From: an uncultured Bdellovibrionales bacterium | GTDB lineage: Bacteria; Bdellovibrionota; FAC87; UBA2466 | DNA length: 64,000 bases | Direction of reading: 5' to 3' | Assembly (NCBI GenBank): GCA_937903155.1 | Contig: CALCZU010000119.1 | Location: forward strand, 18,111 to 82,110 | Shown here: one piece after another, positions 1 through 8,953 of the stretch | Position numbering within the stretch: position 1 is the stretch's first letter | Layout: each line of letters begins with the position of its first letter | Translations under genes and position numbers: made by a program | Notes under the pieces: model-generated | Told to the model about the DNA's origin: nothing | Seen by the model: the letters and a program-made list of their open reading frames with translations, nothing else | Database searches by the model: none

Positions 1-542
1 ATCACAACCGTCCCATTGTTGCCAGGATTTCCGGTGGAGGAGTCATAAATAATTCCTCTCACAAAAGCATGACCATTCGTCGAGTTTCCCCCGAGCGAAG
101 TTTTTTTTATCCCGGCGGTTCCAAACGCGGCATCCATCGTTCCGTTGTTATCAAATTTCGCGAGATAAATATCGTAGTATCCCGTGGAAACCATACTTCG
201 ACAGGCGGCGATAAATCCATTGTTAACGTACGCAACCGCATTACAGAGATTGTCGCCACCGCTGCCCGCAAAATCAATTTGGAGACGTCCGGGAATGGCT
301 CCTGCCAAATTAAAGTTCTTTTCTATCCCGCCTGTGACTTTATTGTAGGAGGCAATTAAACCTTGATATTGACTTGCCGTTGGAATCCAATTTCTTCCCA
401 CCGCAATGAAGTTTGTAGACGAATCGTCTTTCTGAGCGGCCGCTCTTAAAACCGCCTGGTTTAAATCATAAAGGATTTCGCCATACCCCAAAAGCAATTG
501 AGGAAAAAACAAAATTAAAAATTTTAAAAGATTTTTACTCAA
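1..542 (-). CDS. Secreted delta-60-repeat protein, 5' part only (runs off window)
   Basis: An open frame runs from a TTG start at 542 to the window edge, about 180 residues. The start is chosen because GTTAGG lies about 6 nt upstream and the first 20 residues form a signal peptide (basic start, then a Leu/Phe-rich core). Downstream, segments such as LAKFDNNGTMDAAFGTAGI match the delta-60 repeat, a beta-propeller-like blade of about 50 residues found in large secreted bacterial proteins. The C-terminal part lies outside the window. Function is unknown; surface or periplasmic scaffold roles are usual guesses. A longer delta-60 lipoprotein is encoded at 22552-25464, so the genome carries at least two. 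Confidence 0.72.
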   Translation of the reverse strand, partial: MSKNLLKFLILFFPQLLLGYGEILYDLNQAVLRAAAQKDDSSTNFIAVGRNWIPTASQYQGLIASYNKVTGGIEKNFNLAGAIPGRLQIDFAGSGGDNLCNAVAYVNNGFIAACRSMVSTGYYDIYLAKFDNNGTMDAAFGTAGIKKTSLGGNSTNGHAFVRGIIYDSSTGNPGNNGTVV

Positions 543-926
543 TTTTTACCTAACGAAAAATACATGTATGGCAACGAACAACAATGACCATTTCTTTTCG
601 GTCGTTTTGCCTCTTATTCTTTAAAATAACGCGTATTTATGGAGGAATTGTGTAGCAAGCTCAAAAATGTAGCATTTGGCGAAGTTAAACCAATCAATTT
701 AAGGGGTTGGATTTGCTACACTTTGTCACTGCTGGGTTGTGTTATCAGTGCGTGCGCACTCACGAAATCCGACTTAATTCCAATCACTTAGCTTTTCTCT
801 TGAAGAATTAAGACTTCCCGTGTAACTCTTCACGAACTTAAATACACACGCTCTTCATACACTTCGGTCTTTTAAAGCGTAGGGCTTTAAAGGTCAGAGA
901 GAGCGGAGGCTAAACCGGAGACTATA
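543..926. promoter_or_regulatory. rpsB upstream region with two inverted repeats
   Basis: This 384-base gap between divergent genes has no convincing ORF. It holds a 9-bp inverted repeat (GTGTAGCAA at 650-658, TTGCTACAC at 713-721) and a compact hairpin close to rpsB: TTTAAAGC at 871-878 pairs with GCTTTAAA at 884-891 across a 5-base loop, ending 35 nt before the start codon. In enterobacteria S2 represses its own rpsB-tsf mRNA through the leader, so a leader structure is plausible here; that link is inference. I could not assign a convincing -35/-10 pair. Confidence 0.4.
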
Positions 927-1832
927 ATGCCTGAAATTTCCATGAAAAATATGCTCGAGGCTGGCGTCCACTTTGGACATCAGACTCACCGTTGGAACCC
1001 CAAAATGCGTCCTTTTATCTTTGGACCGCGCAACGGAATCTATATTATCGATCTCGATAAAACCGCAAAATACGCTAAAGAAGCTTGCAGCTTCATTAAG
1101 GGTGTTGTCGGAGATGGCGGAAAAGTTTTATTCGTCGCCACGAAAAAACAAGCCAAAGAAATCACCAAAGAATCCGCAAATCGCTCCAACATGCCATTTG
1201 TGAATGAACGTTGGCTCGGCGGTACGCTGACAAACTTCGCAACGATTCGTCGTGGCTGCGAACGTTTAGATGAGCTCGACCGCTGGAAAACAGACGGAAC
1301 TTACGAACTCCTTCCTAAAAAAGAAGTCGTCGTTCTCGAAAGAAAAAGAAAAAAATTAGATGCGAGCTTAGGCGGCGTCCGACACATGAGAAGCCTTCCA
1401 TCGGCTCTTTTTGTGATCGACCCAGAATCCGAACACATCGCGGTTCGTGAAGCCAATCGTTTAGGAATTCCAGTCGTCGCTGTCGTCGACACAAACTGTG
1501 ATCCCGATCGCGTGGATTTCGTGATTCCTGGAAACGATGACGCTTTAAAATCAGTGACTTTATTCGTCAATATGATCGCAGACGCGTGCCTTGAGGGCGC
1601 TGCTGTTCAAGAGCAAAAAGCTCGTGTTCAACAACAGCCTCACGAAGGACAACCTGCCGCTACAGCAAAAGCTGTGGAAGCTCAAAAACCCACAGGTCCT
1701 GTTGTTGAAAAAGTTAAACGTCCTGTCATCAAAAATATCCCAACCGAGTTGGATTACCGCGCTGAAAAAGGCGAACTCGAAGAAGATATCGTTGAAGACA
1801 AAGCCGCTGAAAAAAAACCTGAAGACGTTTAA
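927..1832 (+). CDS. rpsB: 30S ribosomal protein S2 with long C-terminal tail
   Basis: This is S2, a component of the small ribosomal subunit needed for S1 binding. The family signature is clear near the N-terminus (AGVHFGHQTHRWNPKMRPFI, residues about 12-31), followed by the usual lysine-rich RKRKKLDASLGG and VVAVVDTNCDP segments. The start has GGAG 7 nt upstream. At 301 residues it is about 60 longer than E. coli S2. The excess is a tail from about residue 235, first Gln/Ala-rich, then Lys/Glu/Pro-rich, likely disordered. It heads the translation/lipid operon and is followed by tsf after 12 nt, the near-universal rpsB-tsf order. Confidence 0.98.
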   Translation: MPEISMKNMLEAGVHFGHQTHRWNPKMRPFIFGPRNGIYIIDLDKTAKYAKEACSFIKGVVGDGGKVLFVATKKQAKEITKESANRSNMPFVNERWLGGTLTNFATIRRGCERLDELDRWKTDGTYELLPKKEVVVLERKRKKLDASLGGVRHMRSLPSALFVIDPESEHIAVREANRLGIPVVAVVDTNCDPDRVDFVIPGNDDALKSVTLFVNMIADACLEGAAVQEQKARVQQQPHEGQPAATAKAVEAQKPTGPVVEKVKRPVIKNIPTELDYRAEKGELEEDIVEDKAAEKKPEDV

Positions 1833-1844
1833 TAGGAGTCTAAA

Positions 1845-2453
1845 GTGAGTGAAGCATTACAAGTAAAAGAACTCAGAGAACGCACGGGCGCAGGATTTAT
1901 GGACTGCAAAAAGGCCCTCTCCCAGAGCGGAAATGATCTCGAAAAAGCGATCGTTTTCTTAAGGGAAAAGGGACTCGCTGCAGCTGCAAAAAAAGCAGGC
2001 CGTGCCGCTAATGAAGGCCGAGTCGGAAGTTATGTTCACGGAGATGGCAAAATCGCAGTGATGGTTGAAATCAATTGCGAAACCGACTTCGTGGCTCGTA
2101 CGGACGTATTCCAAGCTTTCAGCCGCGACATCGCGATGCACATTGCGGCTGCAAATCCTCGCTATCTCGACAAAAGCGTTGTGACTGAAGCCGACTTACA
2201 AGCCGAACGCGAAATCTTGAAAAAACAAGCGGAAGAACAAGGTAAAAAAGGCCCTGTCGTCGATAAAATTGTGGATGGTCGCATCAACAAATTTTTCGAA
2301 GAAAATTGCCTTTTGCACCAACGCTTTGTGAAAGACGCCGATAGAACGGTGGAAGAAGTCTTAAAAGAAGCGATCGCAAAATTAGGCGAAAACATTCAGA
2401 TTCGCCGATTTGTCAGATTTCAAATAGGCGAGACTGTCGCAAAAGCGGAGTAA
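1845..2453 (+). CDS. tsf: Elongation factor Ts, short form
   Basis: EF-Ts is the nucleotide exchange factor that releases GDP from EF-Tu. The N-terminal UBA-like module is intact ([19 protein letters not shown], then [12 protein letters not shown]), and the core exchange motif [12 protein letters not shown] is present. The GTG start at 1845 is supported by AGGAG 8-9 nt upstream. At 202 residues the protein resembles the short EF-Ts of Thermus rather than the roughly 280-residue E. coli form, so part of the core/coiled-coil region is probably missing; this is a length-based inference. It lies 12 nt after rpsB and 2 nt before pyrH. Confidence 0.97.
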   Translation: MSEALQVKELRERTGAGFMDCKKALSQSGNDLEKAIVFLREKGLAAAAKKAGRAANEGRVGSYVHGDGKIAVMVEINCETDFVARTDVFQAFSRDIAMHIAAANPRYLDKSVVTEADLQAEREILKKQAEEQGKKGPVVDKIVDGRINKFFEENCLLHQRFVKDADRTVEEVLKEAIAKLGENIQIRRFVRFQIGETVAKAE

Positions 2454-2455
2454 CG

Positions 2456-3193
2456 GTGGCAAAACCAACGGCCGAAAAAACACGTTTCAAACGAGTGTTG
2501 TTGAAACTCAGTGGCGAAGCTTTGGCAGGTGAAAAAAGCTTTGGCATTGAGCCGCATGTCATTGAGCGAATCGCTCGTGAAGTTCGAGATGTTCACAGTC
2601 TCGGCGTCGAAATCGCGTTAGTCATCGGCGGAGGAAATATCTTCCGCGGAATCGCGGGCACGGCCGCCGGGATGGATCGGACGAACTCCGATTACATGGG
2701 GATGCTTGCAACGGTGATCAACAGCCTCGCTCTTCAAGACAGTCTTGAAAAATTGAATGTCTATACAAGAGTGATGTCGGCGATCTCGATGAGCCAACTC
2801 TGTGAACCTTACATCCGAAGACGCGCGATGAGACACCTTGAAAAAGGACGAGTCGTCATCTTTGCCGCCGGTACGGGAAACCCTTATTTCACGACCGACA
2901 CAGCTGCAAGCTTACGCGCGATGGAAGTCGAAGCCGATATCATCATGAAAGCCACAAAAGTGGACGGAGTGTATGATAAAGACCCCGAAACCAATGAAGA
3001 TGCTGTGATGTATAAGTCGCTGGAATATATCGACGTGCTTAAAAACAATTTAAAAGTCATGGACTCCACCTCTATCTCGCTGTGTATGGATCACAACCTG
3101 CCCATTCTCGTGTTCAACTTGAATGTGCCAGGAAATTTCAAACGCGTCGTGATGGGTGAAGATCTGGGAACTTTTGTGAGGAGAAATAAATGA
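2456..3193 (+). CDS. pyrH: Uridylate kinase (UMP kinase)
   Basis: PyrH phosphorylates UMP to UDP in pyrimidine nucleotide synthesis; the bacterial enzyme is a hexamer of the amino-acid-kinase fold. Visible motifs are [11 protein letters not shown] at the N-terminus (phosphate loop), IGGGNIFRG, the [12 protein letters not shown] strand-loop and [13 protein letters not shown]. Length (245 aa) is standard. A GTG start is used, with GGAG of the preceding tsf end acting as Shine-Dalgarno. Its TGA stop overlaps the frr ATG by 4 nt, so the two are probably translationally coupled. Antisense frames here are shadows. Confidence 0.98.
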   Translation: MAKPTAEKTRFKRVLLKLSGEALAGEKSFGIEPHVIERIAREVRDVHSLGVEIALVIGGGNIFRGIAGTAAGMDRTNSDYMGMLATVINSLALQDSLEKLNVYTRVMSAISMSQLCEPYIRRRAMRHLEKGRVVIFAAGTGNPYFTTDTAASLRAMEVEADIIMKATKVDGVYDKDPETNEDAVMYKSLEYIDVLKNNLKVMDSTSISLCMDHNLPILVFNLNVPGNFKRVVMGEDLGTFVRRNK

Positions 3194-3744
3194 GCGTAAT
3201 GACTGCAGCTGAAATCAAAAAGCAAATGGAAAAAGCGGTCGAACACGTGAAGCAAGAGTTTTCGAAATTGCGCGTGGGTCGGGCCGCAACCGGGATGGTC
3301 GAAGGAGTTCGCGTCGAAGTTTATGGTTCGATGATGACGATGAAAGAAGTCGCAGCGCTCGCGATTCCGGATTCGAAAACGATTACGATTCAACCTTGGG
3401 ATCGCTCCGTCATTAACGACATTGAAAAAGCGATCTTGGCCGCGAATCTCGGATTGACCCCGATTAACGACGGAAAACTCATCCGCATTAACTTGCCTCC
3501 GCTGACAGAAGAACGCCGTAAAGAATTTGTAAAACAAATTAAAAAAGAAGGCGAAGACGGCAAAGTCGCCATCCGCAATATCCGTCGTGATGCGATGGAC
3601 GGATTGAAAAAAGCGAAAGATACGGGTCTCTCTGAAGACGAAATCAAACGCACTCAAGACGATGTCCAAAAGCAAACCGACCACTACATTGCAGAAGTCG
3701 ATAAAGTCGTGGATATCAAATCCAAAGAGGTTATGACCCTCTGA
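3190..3744 (+). CDS. frr: Ribosome recycling factor
   Basis: RRF splits post-termination ribosomes together with EF-G. The 184-residue length is canonical. Family motifs include [15 protein letters not shown], the [19 protein letters not shown] strand and [24 protein letters not shown] sits 7-8 nt before the ATG, inside the end of pyrH, and the start overlaps the pyrH stop (ATGA). Its own stop TGA (3742-3744) overlaps by 3 nt the proposed CTG start of uppS at 3741, extending the chain of coupled starts. Confidence 0.98.
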   Translation: MSVMTAAEIKKQMEKAVEHVKQEFSKLRVGRAATGMVEGVRVEVYGSMMTMKEVAALAIPDSKTITIQPWDRSVINDIEKAILAANLGLTPINDGKLIRINLPPLTEERRKEFVKQIKKEGEDGKVAIRNIRRDAMDGLKKAKDTGLSEDEIKRTQDDVQKQTDHYIAEVDKVVDIKSKEVMTL

Positions 3745-4520
3745 GATTTCTTAAGTCAAAATCCGAACGCGCGCATTTTGAAAAACTACCCGAGCATGTT
3801 GCCATCATTATGGATGGGAACGGCAGATGGGCAAACCGTTTAGGATTTTCTCGAATTCAAGGACACCGTGAAGGAGCGAAGCGAGTCGACGAAATCGTCA
3901 CAGAATGCACCCGTCTCGGCGTCAAATATCTTACGCTTTATACTTTTTCTACTGAAAATTGGAATCGCCCAAAGACTGAAGTATCTTTGCTGATGCGGCT
4001 TCTCGTCGAAAATCTAAAAACGATGGACAAGAAGCTTGTGAAAAACAAAGTTGCCCTCTCGGCCATGGGAACTCTCGAAAACCTGCCGCCCTTAGTACGA
4101 AAAGAACTTTTTCGCGTGATGGAACAGACCAGTCGGTACGAGCCTAAGATGCGTCTGAACCTTGCGCTTTCTTACGGCGGACGACGCGAGATTGTTGAAT
4201 GTGCACGGGAGTGGGCGCAGAAAATTCTCGATGGAGATGCAAAAGTTTCCGAACTCACCGAAGAAAATTTTCATCAAAATCTCTACGAGCCTGGGATTCC
4301 GGATCCGGAACTTTTAATCCGCACGGGGGGCGATTCTCGGGTCAGCAATTTCCTGCTCTGGCAAATAGCCTACTCTGAAATCCTTGTGATGCCAGATGCT
4401 TGGCCGGATTTTAAGATAGACAAACTTCATAAAGCTTTGGATTATTATGCTTCTAAAGAACGCCGCTTTGGGAAAACCTCGAAGCAGATTCAAGCGGAAG
4501 GTAAAACCATTCAGCCATGA
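3741..4520 (+). CDS. uppS: Undecaprenyl diphosphate synthase, probable CTG start
   Basis: UppS condenses isopentenyl units onto farnesyl diphosphate to make the C55 carrier lipid for peptidoglycan and O-antigen. Motifs: MDGNGRWA (substrate loop), YTFSTENWNRP and RTGGDSRVSNFLLWQIAYSE. The first ATG in frame (3810) is the methionine of MDGNGR itself, yet conserved upstream residues LPEHVAII are encoded before it in the same frame. Between the upstream stop at 3702 and 3810 there is no ATG, GTG or TTG; a CTG at 3741 with GAGG 10 nt upstream, overlapping the frr stop, is the only near-cognate start with a good context. The 259-residue product has a normal length. The CTG start is inference. Confidence 0.9.
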   Translation: MRFLKSKSERAHFEKLPEHVAIIMDGNGRWANRLGFSRIQGHREGAKRVDEIVTECTRLGVKYLTLYTFSTENWNRPKTEVSLLMRLLVENLKTMDKKLVKNKVALSAMGTLENLPPLVRKELFRVMEQTSRYEPKMRLNLALSYGGRREIVECAREWAQKILDGDAKVSELTEENFHQNLYEPGIPDPELLIRTGGDSRVSNFLLWQIAYSEILVMPDAWPDFKIDKLHKALDYYASKERRFGKTSKQIQAEGKTIQP

Positions 4521-5341
4521 AAACGCGCATCATCACAGGGCTTGTGATTGCAGCCATTGTTATCGGTTTAATCGAATGGGCACCCTTTTCGGTTCTGACG
4601 GCCGTGGTTTTACTGATCTCAGCTCTAACGTATCTCGAGTATGACCGACTTTTCTTTCCGGTGAAGTCCATCACTCGCCAAGCAGCGATGATTTCTCTGA
4701 CATTTTTAGTGGTGAGCTCAATTCGAGAGGATTTGACCTGGGGACTGCTCGCAAGTCTGTTAGGGTTTATTCTAATTTCTGTTGCGGCTGTATTTAAAGC
4801 ACCGACCGATGTGAACTTAGAGACCTCGGTGAAAAAGCTAGCGCTTCTTTTTTTCGGTTTGATCTATATTTCTTGTCTCACCGGATTTCTCTTACCCATT
4901 TTGGAATCTGCTGACGAAGGTCGCAGGCTCGTGCTTCTCCTCTTCTTTATCGTTTTTTGGGGCGATACTGCCGCTTATTTTGCCGGTTCGAAGTTTGGAA
5001 AGACGAAACTTGCTCCTTTGATAAGTCCTAAGAAAAGCGTCGAAGGGGCCATTGCGTCTGTTACGATGAGCTTGGTGATTTCATTGATTTGGGTCTTTTG
5101 CTTTCAGCCTGAAGGTTTTTCAAATCCCTTTTCGTTTAAGCTGCTTCTTTTTACGCCCGTTCTCAGTGTGTTAGCGCAATTGGGAGACCTTTTTGAATCG
5201 CTCCTAAAACGCAGTGTTGCCGTCAAAGACTCCGGAAGTGTTTTGCCGGGTCATGGAGGATTTCTCGATCGAATCGACGGACTCTGTTTTTCGACGCCGG
5301 TCTTTTATGTGTTTCTCAAGTTTTACTGGGAGAACACATGA
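4517..5341 (+). CDS. cdsA: Phosphatidate cytidylyltransferase (CDP-diglyceride synthase)
   Basis: CdsA makes CDP-diacylglycerol from phosphatidate and CTP, the branch point of phospholipid synthesis, in the inner membrane. The protein has about seven to eight hydrophobic segments and the C-terminal signature GDLFESLLKRSVAVKDSG followed by LPGHGGFLDRIDG, with ISPKKSVEG earlier. Length 274 aa is typical. It overlaps uppS and dxr by 4 nt each (ATGA), keeping the classic uppS-cdsA-dxr order. Confidence 0.97.
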   Translation: MKTRIITGLVIAAIVIGLIEWAPFSVLTAVVLLISALTYLEYDRLFFPVKSITRQAAMISLTFLVVSSIREDLTWGLLASLLGFILISVAAVFKAPTDVNLETSVKKLALLFFGLIYISCLTGFLLPILESADEGRRLVLLLFFIVFWGDTAAYFAGSKFGKTKLAPLISPKKSVEGAIASVTMSLVISLIWVFCFQPEGFSNPFSFKLLLFTPVLSVLAQLGDLFESLLKRSVAVKDSGSVLPGHGGFLDRIDGLCFSTPVFYVFLKFYWENT

Positions 5342-6558
5342 GTCGTGGAGTTGCAGTCTTAGGCTCGACGGGCACTATCGGCGCTTATACTTTAGAAGTG
5401 ATCGAAAAAAACCCGACGCTTTTCCATGTGGTTTCTCTCGCTGCGGGGAAAAATCTCGCGCTTTTAAGAACTCAAATCACCCAATTTCGTCCAAAATGGG
5501 TTTCGGTTTCGGACTATCAAGATGCAAAAATCCTTCAATCCGAATTTCCTGAAACGCAGTTTGGTTTCTTAGAAGAAGGCATTCAAGCTTGCATCACACC
5601 GAAAGAAGTCGACGTCGTCATCAATGGAATCGTGGGATTTGCAGCTCTGATCCCAACACTTATGGCGCTCAAAGCGAATAAGCTCATCGGCCTTGCCAAT
5701 AAAGAGTCACTCGTCGTTGCAGGTCCTCTCTTCCGAGACTTTTTAAAGACGAGTCAAAGTACGGTGGTTCCCGTCGATAGCGAGCACAATGCGCTTTATC
5801 AGCTTTTAAAAGGACAAAATCGTAACGACGTCGCATCGATTGTTTTAACCGCGAGCGGCGGTCCCTTTCTCCGCCAGCCCGATTTGGATTTGAGCACCGT
5901 AACACCCGAAATCGCGATTAAGCATCCGAACTGGAAAATGGGTCCCAAAATTTCCGTCGATTCTGCGACTTTGATGAATAAGGGTTTGGAACTCATCGAA
6001 GCGCATTTTCTTTTCGATTTTCCGCAAGAAAAAATCGAAGTCTGGGTTCACCCCCAAAGTATTGTTCACGGAGCGATTTGGTTTTCAGATAATACGTCGA
6101 TGGCACAGCTTTCAAAACCTGATATGAAATCGGCGATTGGATATGCGATGTCCTATCCAGATAGAATTCCTAATGTGATCCCCAAACTCAGTTTTAAAGA
6201 AATGGCTCAACTCGAATTTTTTGAGCCAGATATGAAACGTTTTCCGTGCCTACAGCTCGCTCGAGAAGCGTTAACCGCCGGACATAGTCATCTCGTTGTT
6301 TTAAATGCAGCAAACGAAATAGCCGTCCAGGCATTCCTAGACGGCCAAATCCGTTTTTCTGATATTCCAAATTTCATCGAAAAGATGCTTCAATCGACGT
6401 CAACAGCTCGTCTCACGACCGTCGAAGAAATCATTTCACTCGATCAAGAATCTCGAAAAAAACTTCTCGAAATTCTAAAAAATCATTCAGCCACTCACGC
6501 CGCTTATTCTATTCCAAAGGCTCAAGCCTTTAGTCTATCTGATAGCCATTTTCAGTGA
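5338..6558 (+). CDS. dxr: 1-deoxy-D-xylulose 5-phosphate reductoisomerase
   Basis: Dxr converts DXP to MEP with NADPH, the committed step of the non-mevalonate isoprenoid pathway, supplying the precursor of the UppS substrate. Seen: LGSTGTIGAYTLEVI (NADPH Rossmann motif, residues 8-22), LANKESLVVAG, the metal/substrate loop PVDSEHNA, SGGPFL, HPNWKMGPKISVDSATLMNK and VHPQSIVHG. Length 406 aa fits. Last gene of the operon; its 3' end overlaps by 29 nt the converging gene 6530-7069. In many proteobacteria rseP follows here, but in this genome it lies 3.2 kb downstream. Confidence 0.98.
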   Translation: MSRGVAVLGSTGTIGAYTLEVIEKNPTLFHVVSLAAGKNLALLRTQITQFRPKWVSVSDYQDAKILQSEFPETQFGFLEEGIQACITPKEVDVVINGIVGFAALIPTLMALKANKLIGLANKESLVVAGPLFRDFLKTSQSTVVPVDSEHNALYQLLKGQNRNDVASIVLTASGGPFLRQPDLDLSTVTPEIAIKHPNWKMGPKISVDSATLMNKGLELIEAHFLFDFPQEKIEVWVHPQSIVHGAIWFSDNTSMAQLSKPDMKSAIGYAMSYPDRIPNVIPKLSFKEMAQLEFFEPDMKRFPCLQLAREALTAGHSHLVVLNAANEIAVQAFLDGQIRFSDIPNFIEKMLQSTSTARLTTVEEIISLDQESRKKLLEILKNHSATHAAYSIPKAQAFSLSDSHFQ

Positions 6559-7069
6559 CGGTGATCGATGTCGAATGAGATTCGGTTTTTTCGTAACCCG
6601 TGGAGACTGTGAACTTGATTTTCGAAGGCATGAGGTCCGGATGAAGAGTCGTATGCAGCTTCATCGGAATTACAATATTTCGTGGCGCCGAATGTGCGGT
6701 ACAACCTACCTGTGGACCTGGATGGTAAGGATCGTACTGTGTTGAAGTAGAGAGTGAAAGTATTTGCTCTCGCACTTTAGTTTCCGTATTGTACTTTAGT
6801 TCTGACTCTACTTGGATTGTCTCCACTTCAGCAGTACAAATATTTCCTTCCACATTCAAAGTAAGTTCCAAAATCGCTTCGATGAAACCCATTTTTTCGG
6901 GTGTCGCAGGAACTTTAATCGCATTGACTAATTTCGCATCGGCAAACCGATTAATCGTAATGCCTTTTGTCCATCGATTCACGACATAACCTTCTGGAAT
7001 ATTCTTCGCAAAAGCAGAAAGACTCGCCAGTAAAAACAACGCCGATAATTTAATTGATTTGTGTTTCAT
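6530..7069 (-). CDS. Secreted protein of unknown function
   Basis: The 179-residue product starts with a clear signal peptide (MKHKSIKLSALFLLASLSAFA) and then a mostly beta-forming, polar sequence with two cysteines, one in NICTAEVE and one in GCTAHSAP. GGAGG lies about 5 nt upstream of the ATG on the minus strand. I do not recognise the family. It faces the housekeeping operon, with its 3' end inside dxr, so the two transcripts collide. A periplasmic location is inferred from the signal peptide. Confidence 0.75.
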   Translation of the reverse strand: MKHKSIKLSALFLLASLSAFAKNIPEGYVVNRWTKGITINRFADAKLVNAIKVPATPEKMGFIEAILELTLNVEGNICTAEVETIQVESELKYNTETKVREQILSLSTSTQYDPYHPGPQVGCTAHSAPRNIVIPMKLHTTLHPDLMPSKIKFTVSTGYEKTESHSTSITVTENGYQID

Positions 7070-7207
7070 ATAACCTCCAAGCCCATAAAAATAAATAACC
7101 CAGGGCCATTGCTACCTCACCTCCCCCCACCTGCAAAGCCCTTTTTCACAAAAAAAATTTCATCCCGTGTCATAGCGGCGCAACTTTTTCTAAAGTAGAA
7201 TGACGGA

Positions 7208-8308
7208 ATGCAGGATGTTTCATTAACGACTTTGTTTTTTTTATTTTTGCGAATGGGTTCGATCGGATTTGGCGGACCGATCGCTTTGATCTCTTTGATG
7301 GAACAAGAGTGCAGTGAGAAACGGAAGTGGATAAGTCTTCCCGATTTTAATGAACGCTATGTGTTTGCGAAGTTGATGCCGGGACCGATTGCTTCTCAGA
7401 TGGCGATTTGGATGGGGTATCATGTTCGTGGGCGCATCGGAGGACTTGTGACGGGGGTCGCGTTCCTTCTTCCGGCATTCTGTCTCATTCTGATTTTAAG
7501 TGTTTTTTATCAAACTCTGACGTCATTCAAAAATGTAGAGCCTTTGATCCTCGGAATGGAAGCCGGGGCTTTAGTCATTATCTTTGAAAGTGTTCGCAGG
7601 ATGTTTGTTCCCTATGTAAAAGAAGTCCAGTCTTGGACATTTGCAATTGTCGCAAGCAGCTTAATGCTTTTTATTCCTCGATGGGAACCCTTGATTATTT
7701 TAACGGGCGGGGCGCTCATCGTTTTTTATCGTCGGATCCAAAACAAGAAAGGACTTGCAAGTTTTGCGCTTCCGGCACTTGCTCCGGTACTCGAACTTTT
7801 TTGGATTCATTTTAAAGCGGGTTTCACCGTTTTTGGCACGGGGCTCGCCGCGATTCCGGTATTGCAACATGAAGTCGTCGATATTCATCAATGGATGAGC
7901 TCTAAGGAATTTTTGGATGGAATTGCGTTTGGTCAAATCACGCCCGGGCCCGTTACCATCACTTCTGTTTTTATCGGTTACAAAACAGCAGGATTATTAG
8001 GGGCAATTTCCGCCTGCATTGGAATGTACGGACCGGGAGCAATTTTAATCTTAGGGGTGATGCCGCTGATTTTTTATCGCCTTAAAGGAAAGCCGTTTCT
8101 CGCGGACTTTCAACAAGGAGCGATTCCGACGGTCATCGGCTGCATTTTTGGAGCAATGATTCTCCTGGCGCAAACGATTCTCACGCCCAAACTTTTAATT
8201 TTAGTGGCTATCCTCACTGCCGTCTCATGGAAAGCAAAACTTCCGGGGTGGGCCACCATTCTCTTGGGAAGCCTTCTCAACTTCGGCGCCTCTTTTCTCG
8301 TTGCCTGA
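7208..8308 (+). CDS. chrA: Chromate transporter (CHR family, two-domain)
   Basis: CHR-family proteins export chromate or related oxyanions across the inner membrane. The product (366 aa) is an internal duplication of the CHR domain. The first half has SIGFGGPIALISLMEQE and KLMPGPIASQMAIWMGY; the second half has TVFGTGLAAIPVLQHE and GQITPGPVTITSVFIGY, each followed by hydrophobic helices. The FGGP/PGP motifs identify the family. The start has only a weak Shine-Dalgarno (ACGGA). It is a lone gene in the island between dxr and rseP. Substrate is assigned by family only. Confidence 0.9.
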   Translation: MQDVSLTTLFFLFLRMGSIGFGGPIALISLMEQECSEKRKWISLPDFNERYVFAKLMPGPIASQMAIWMGYHVRGRIGGLVTGVAFLLPAFCLILILSVFYQTLTSFKNVEPLILGMEAGALVIIFESVRRMFVPYVKEVQSWTFAIVASSLMLFIPRWEPLIILTGGALIVFYRRIQNKKGLASFALPALAPVLELFWIHFKAGFTVFGTGLAAIPVLQHEVVDIHQWMSSKEFLDGIAFGQITPGPVTITSVFIGYKTAGLLGAISACIGMYGPGAILILGVMPLIFYRLKGKPFLADFQQGAIPTVIGCIFGAMILLAQTILTPKLLILVAILTAVSWKAKLPGWATILLGSLLNFGASFLVA

Positions 8309-8418
8309 AAAAACGAGAACGGTATTCATGAATTTTGATCACTTTTGTTTCCCGGCGTGTGTCGTTACACCTAATCCATGCGGAAATGATTCCGCAAAGT
8401 TTAGAAAAGGAAACTAAA

Positions 8419-8895
8419 ATGAAAAATTTACTTTTAGCCGCAGCGCTTATTTCGCAAATTGGGTTCTCCGAAATTCCATCGCAATTTACTTGCCGCGGAA
8501 CTTACAACGCGAACCTAAGCACGACGAACGAATACCTGACACATGACAACGAACAGTTCGGTCTTTCTAAAGTGACGGTTCAAGTTTCGGCACCCAACCT
8601 AAACCTCTCGCACTCAGAGGAAAATGTAGCGAGCTATCGTACGGTTCGAGTGTTGGGAACGACAGGAGCTCAAATCAACGATCCCAACCAGTTGGGGTTT
8701 GTTGAAAACTTTAGTGTGGGCGCTTTGGGAGAGCGACAACAAACGATCCGCACGAATCCGCACAGCACGAAAATCAGCAACTACTTCATCCTCCACATGA
8801 ACGCCCGTGGCATCGGATCGTTACAGCTGAATCTGACCTCCGGAGCACTCCGCACCTACGCCTACGACGTCCACTGCAACTTGACTAACCCATAA
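8419..8895 (+). CDS. Small secreted protein of unknown function
   Basis: The reading frame is open further upstream, but ATG 8419 is chosen because AAAGGAAA precedes it and it opens a signal peptide (MKNLLLAAALISQIGFS). The mature part, about 140 residues, is Asn/Thr/Ser-rich with only two cysteines (TCRGTYN near the start, VHCNLTNP at the end) that could form a disulfide clamping both ends. No family recognised. A strong intrinsic terminator follows 5 nt after the stop. Confidence 0.75.
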   Translation: MKNLLLAAALISQIGFSEIPSQFTCRGTYNANLSTTNEYLTHDNEQFGLSKVTVQVSAPNLNLSHSEENVASYRTVRVLGTTGAQINDPNQLGFVENFSVGALGERQQTIRTNPHSTKISNYFILHMNARGIGSLQLNLTSGALRTYAYDVHCNLTNP

Positions 8896-8900
8896 AATGA

Positions 8901-8932
8901 TTGAACCCAGTGCTTTCAAACACTGGGTTCAA
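8901..8932. terminator. Bidirectional intrinsic terminator
   Basis: A perfect 12-bp stem (TTGAACCCAGTG / CACTGGGTTCAA) closes an 8-base loop between two converging genes. AT-rich tracts lie on both sides (CCTATTTTTC downstream, CATAAAATGA upstream), so it can serve both the secreted-protein gene ending at 8895 and the GST gene ending at 8954. Confidence 0.85.
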
Positions 8933-8953
8933 TTCCAACCTATTTTTCTTGCC

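Noticed and set aside
69..359. Plus-strand 96-residue frame
   Set aside because: It is antisense to the signal-peptide-bearing delta-60 gene on the minus strand and has no ribosome-binding site or recognisable features.
3091..3684. Long minus-strand frame opposite pyrH-frr
   Set aside because: It is antisense to the well-supported pyrH and frr genes and is aromatic-rich, as expected from complement codons.
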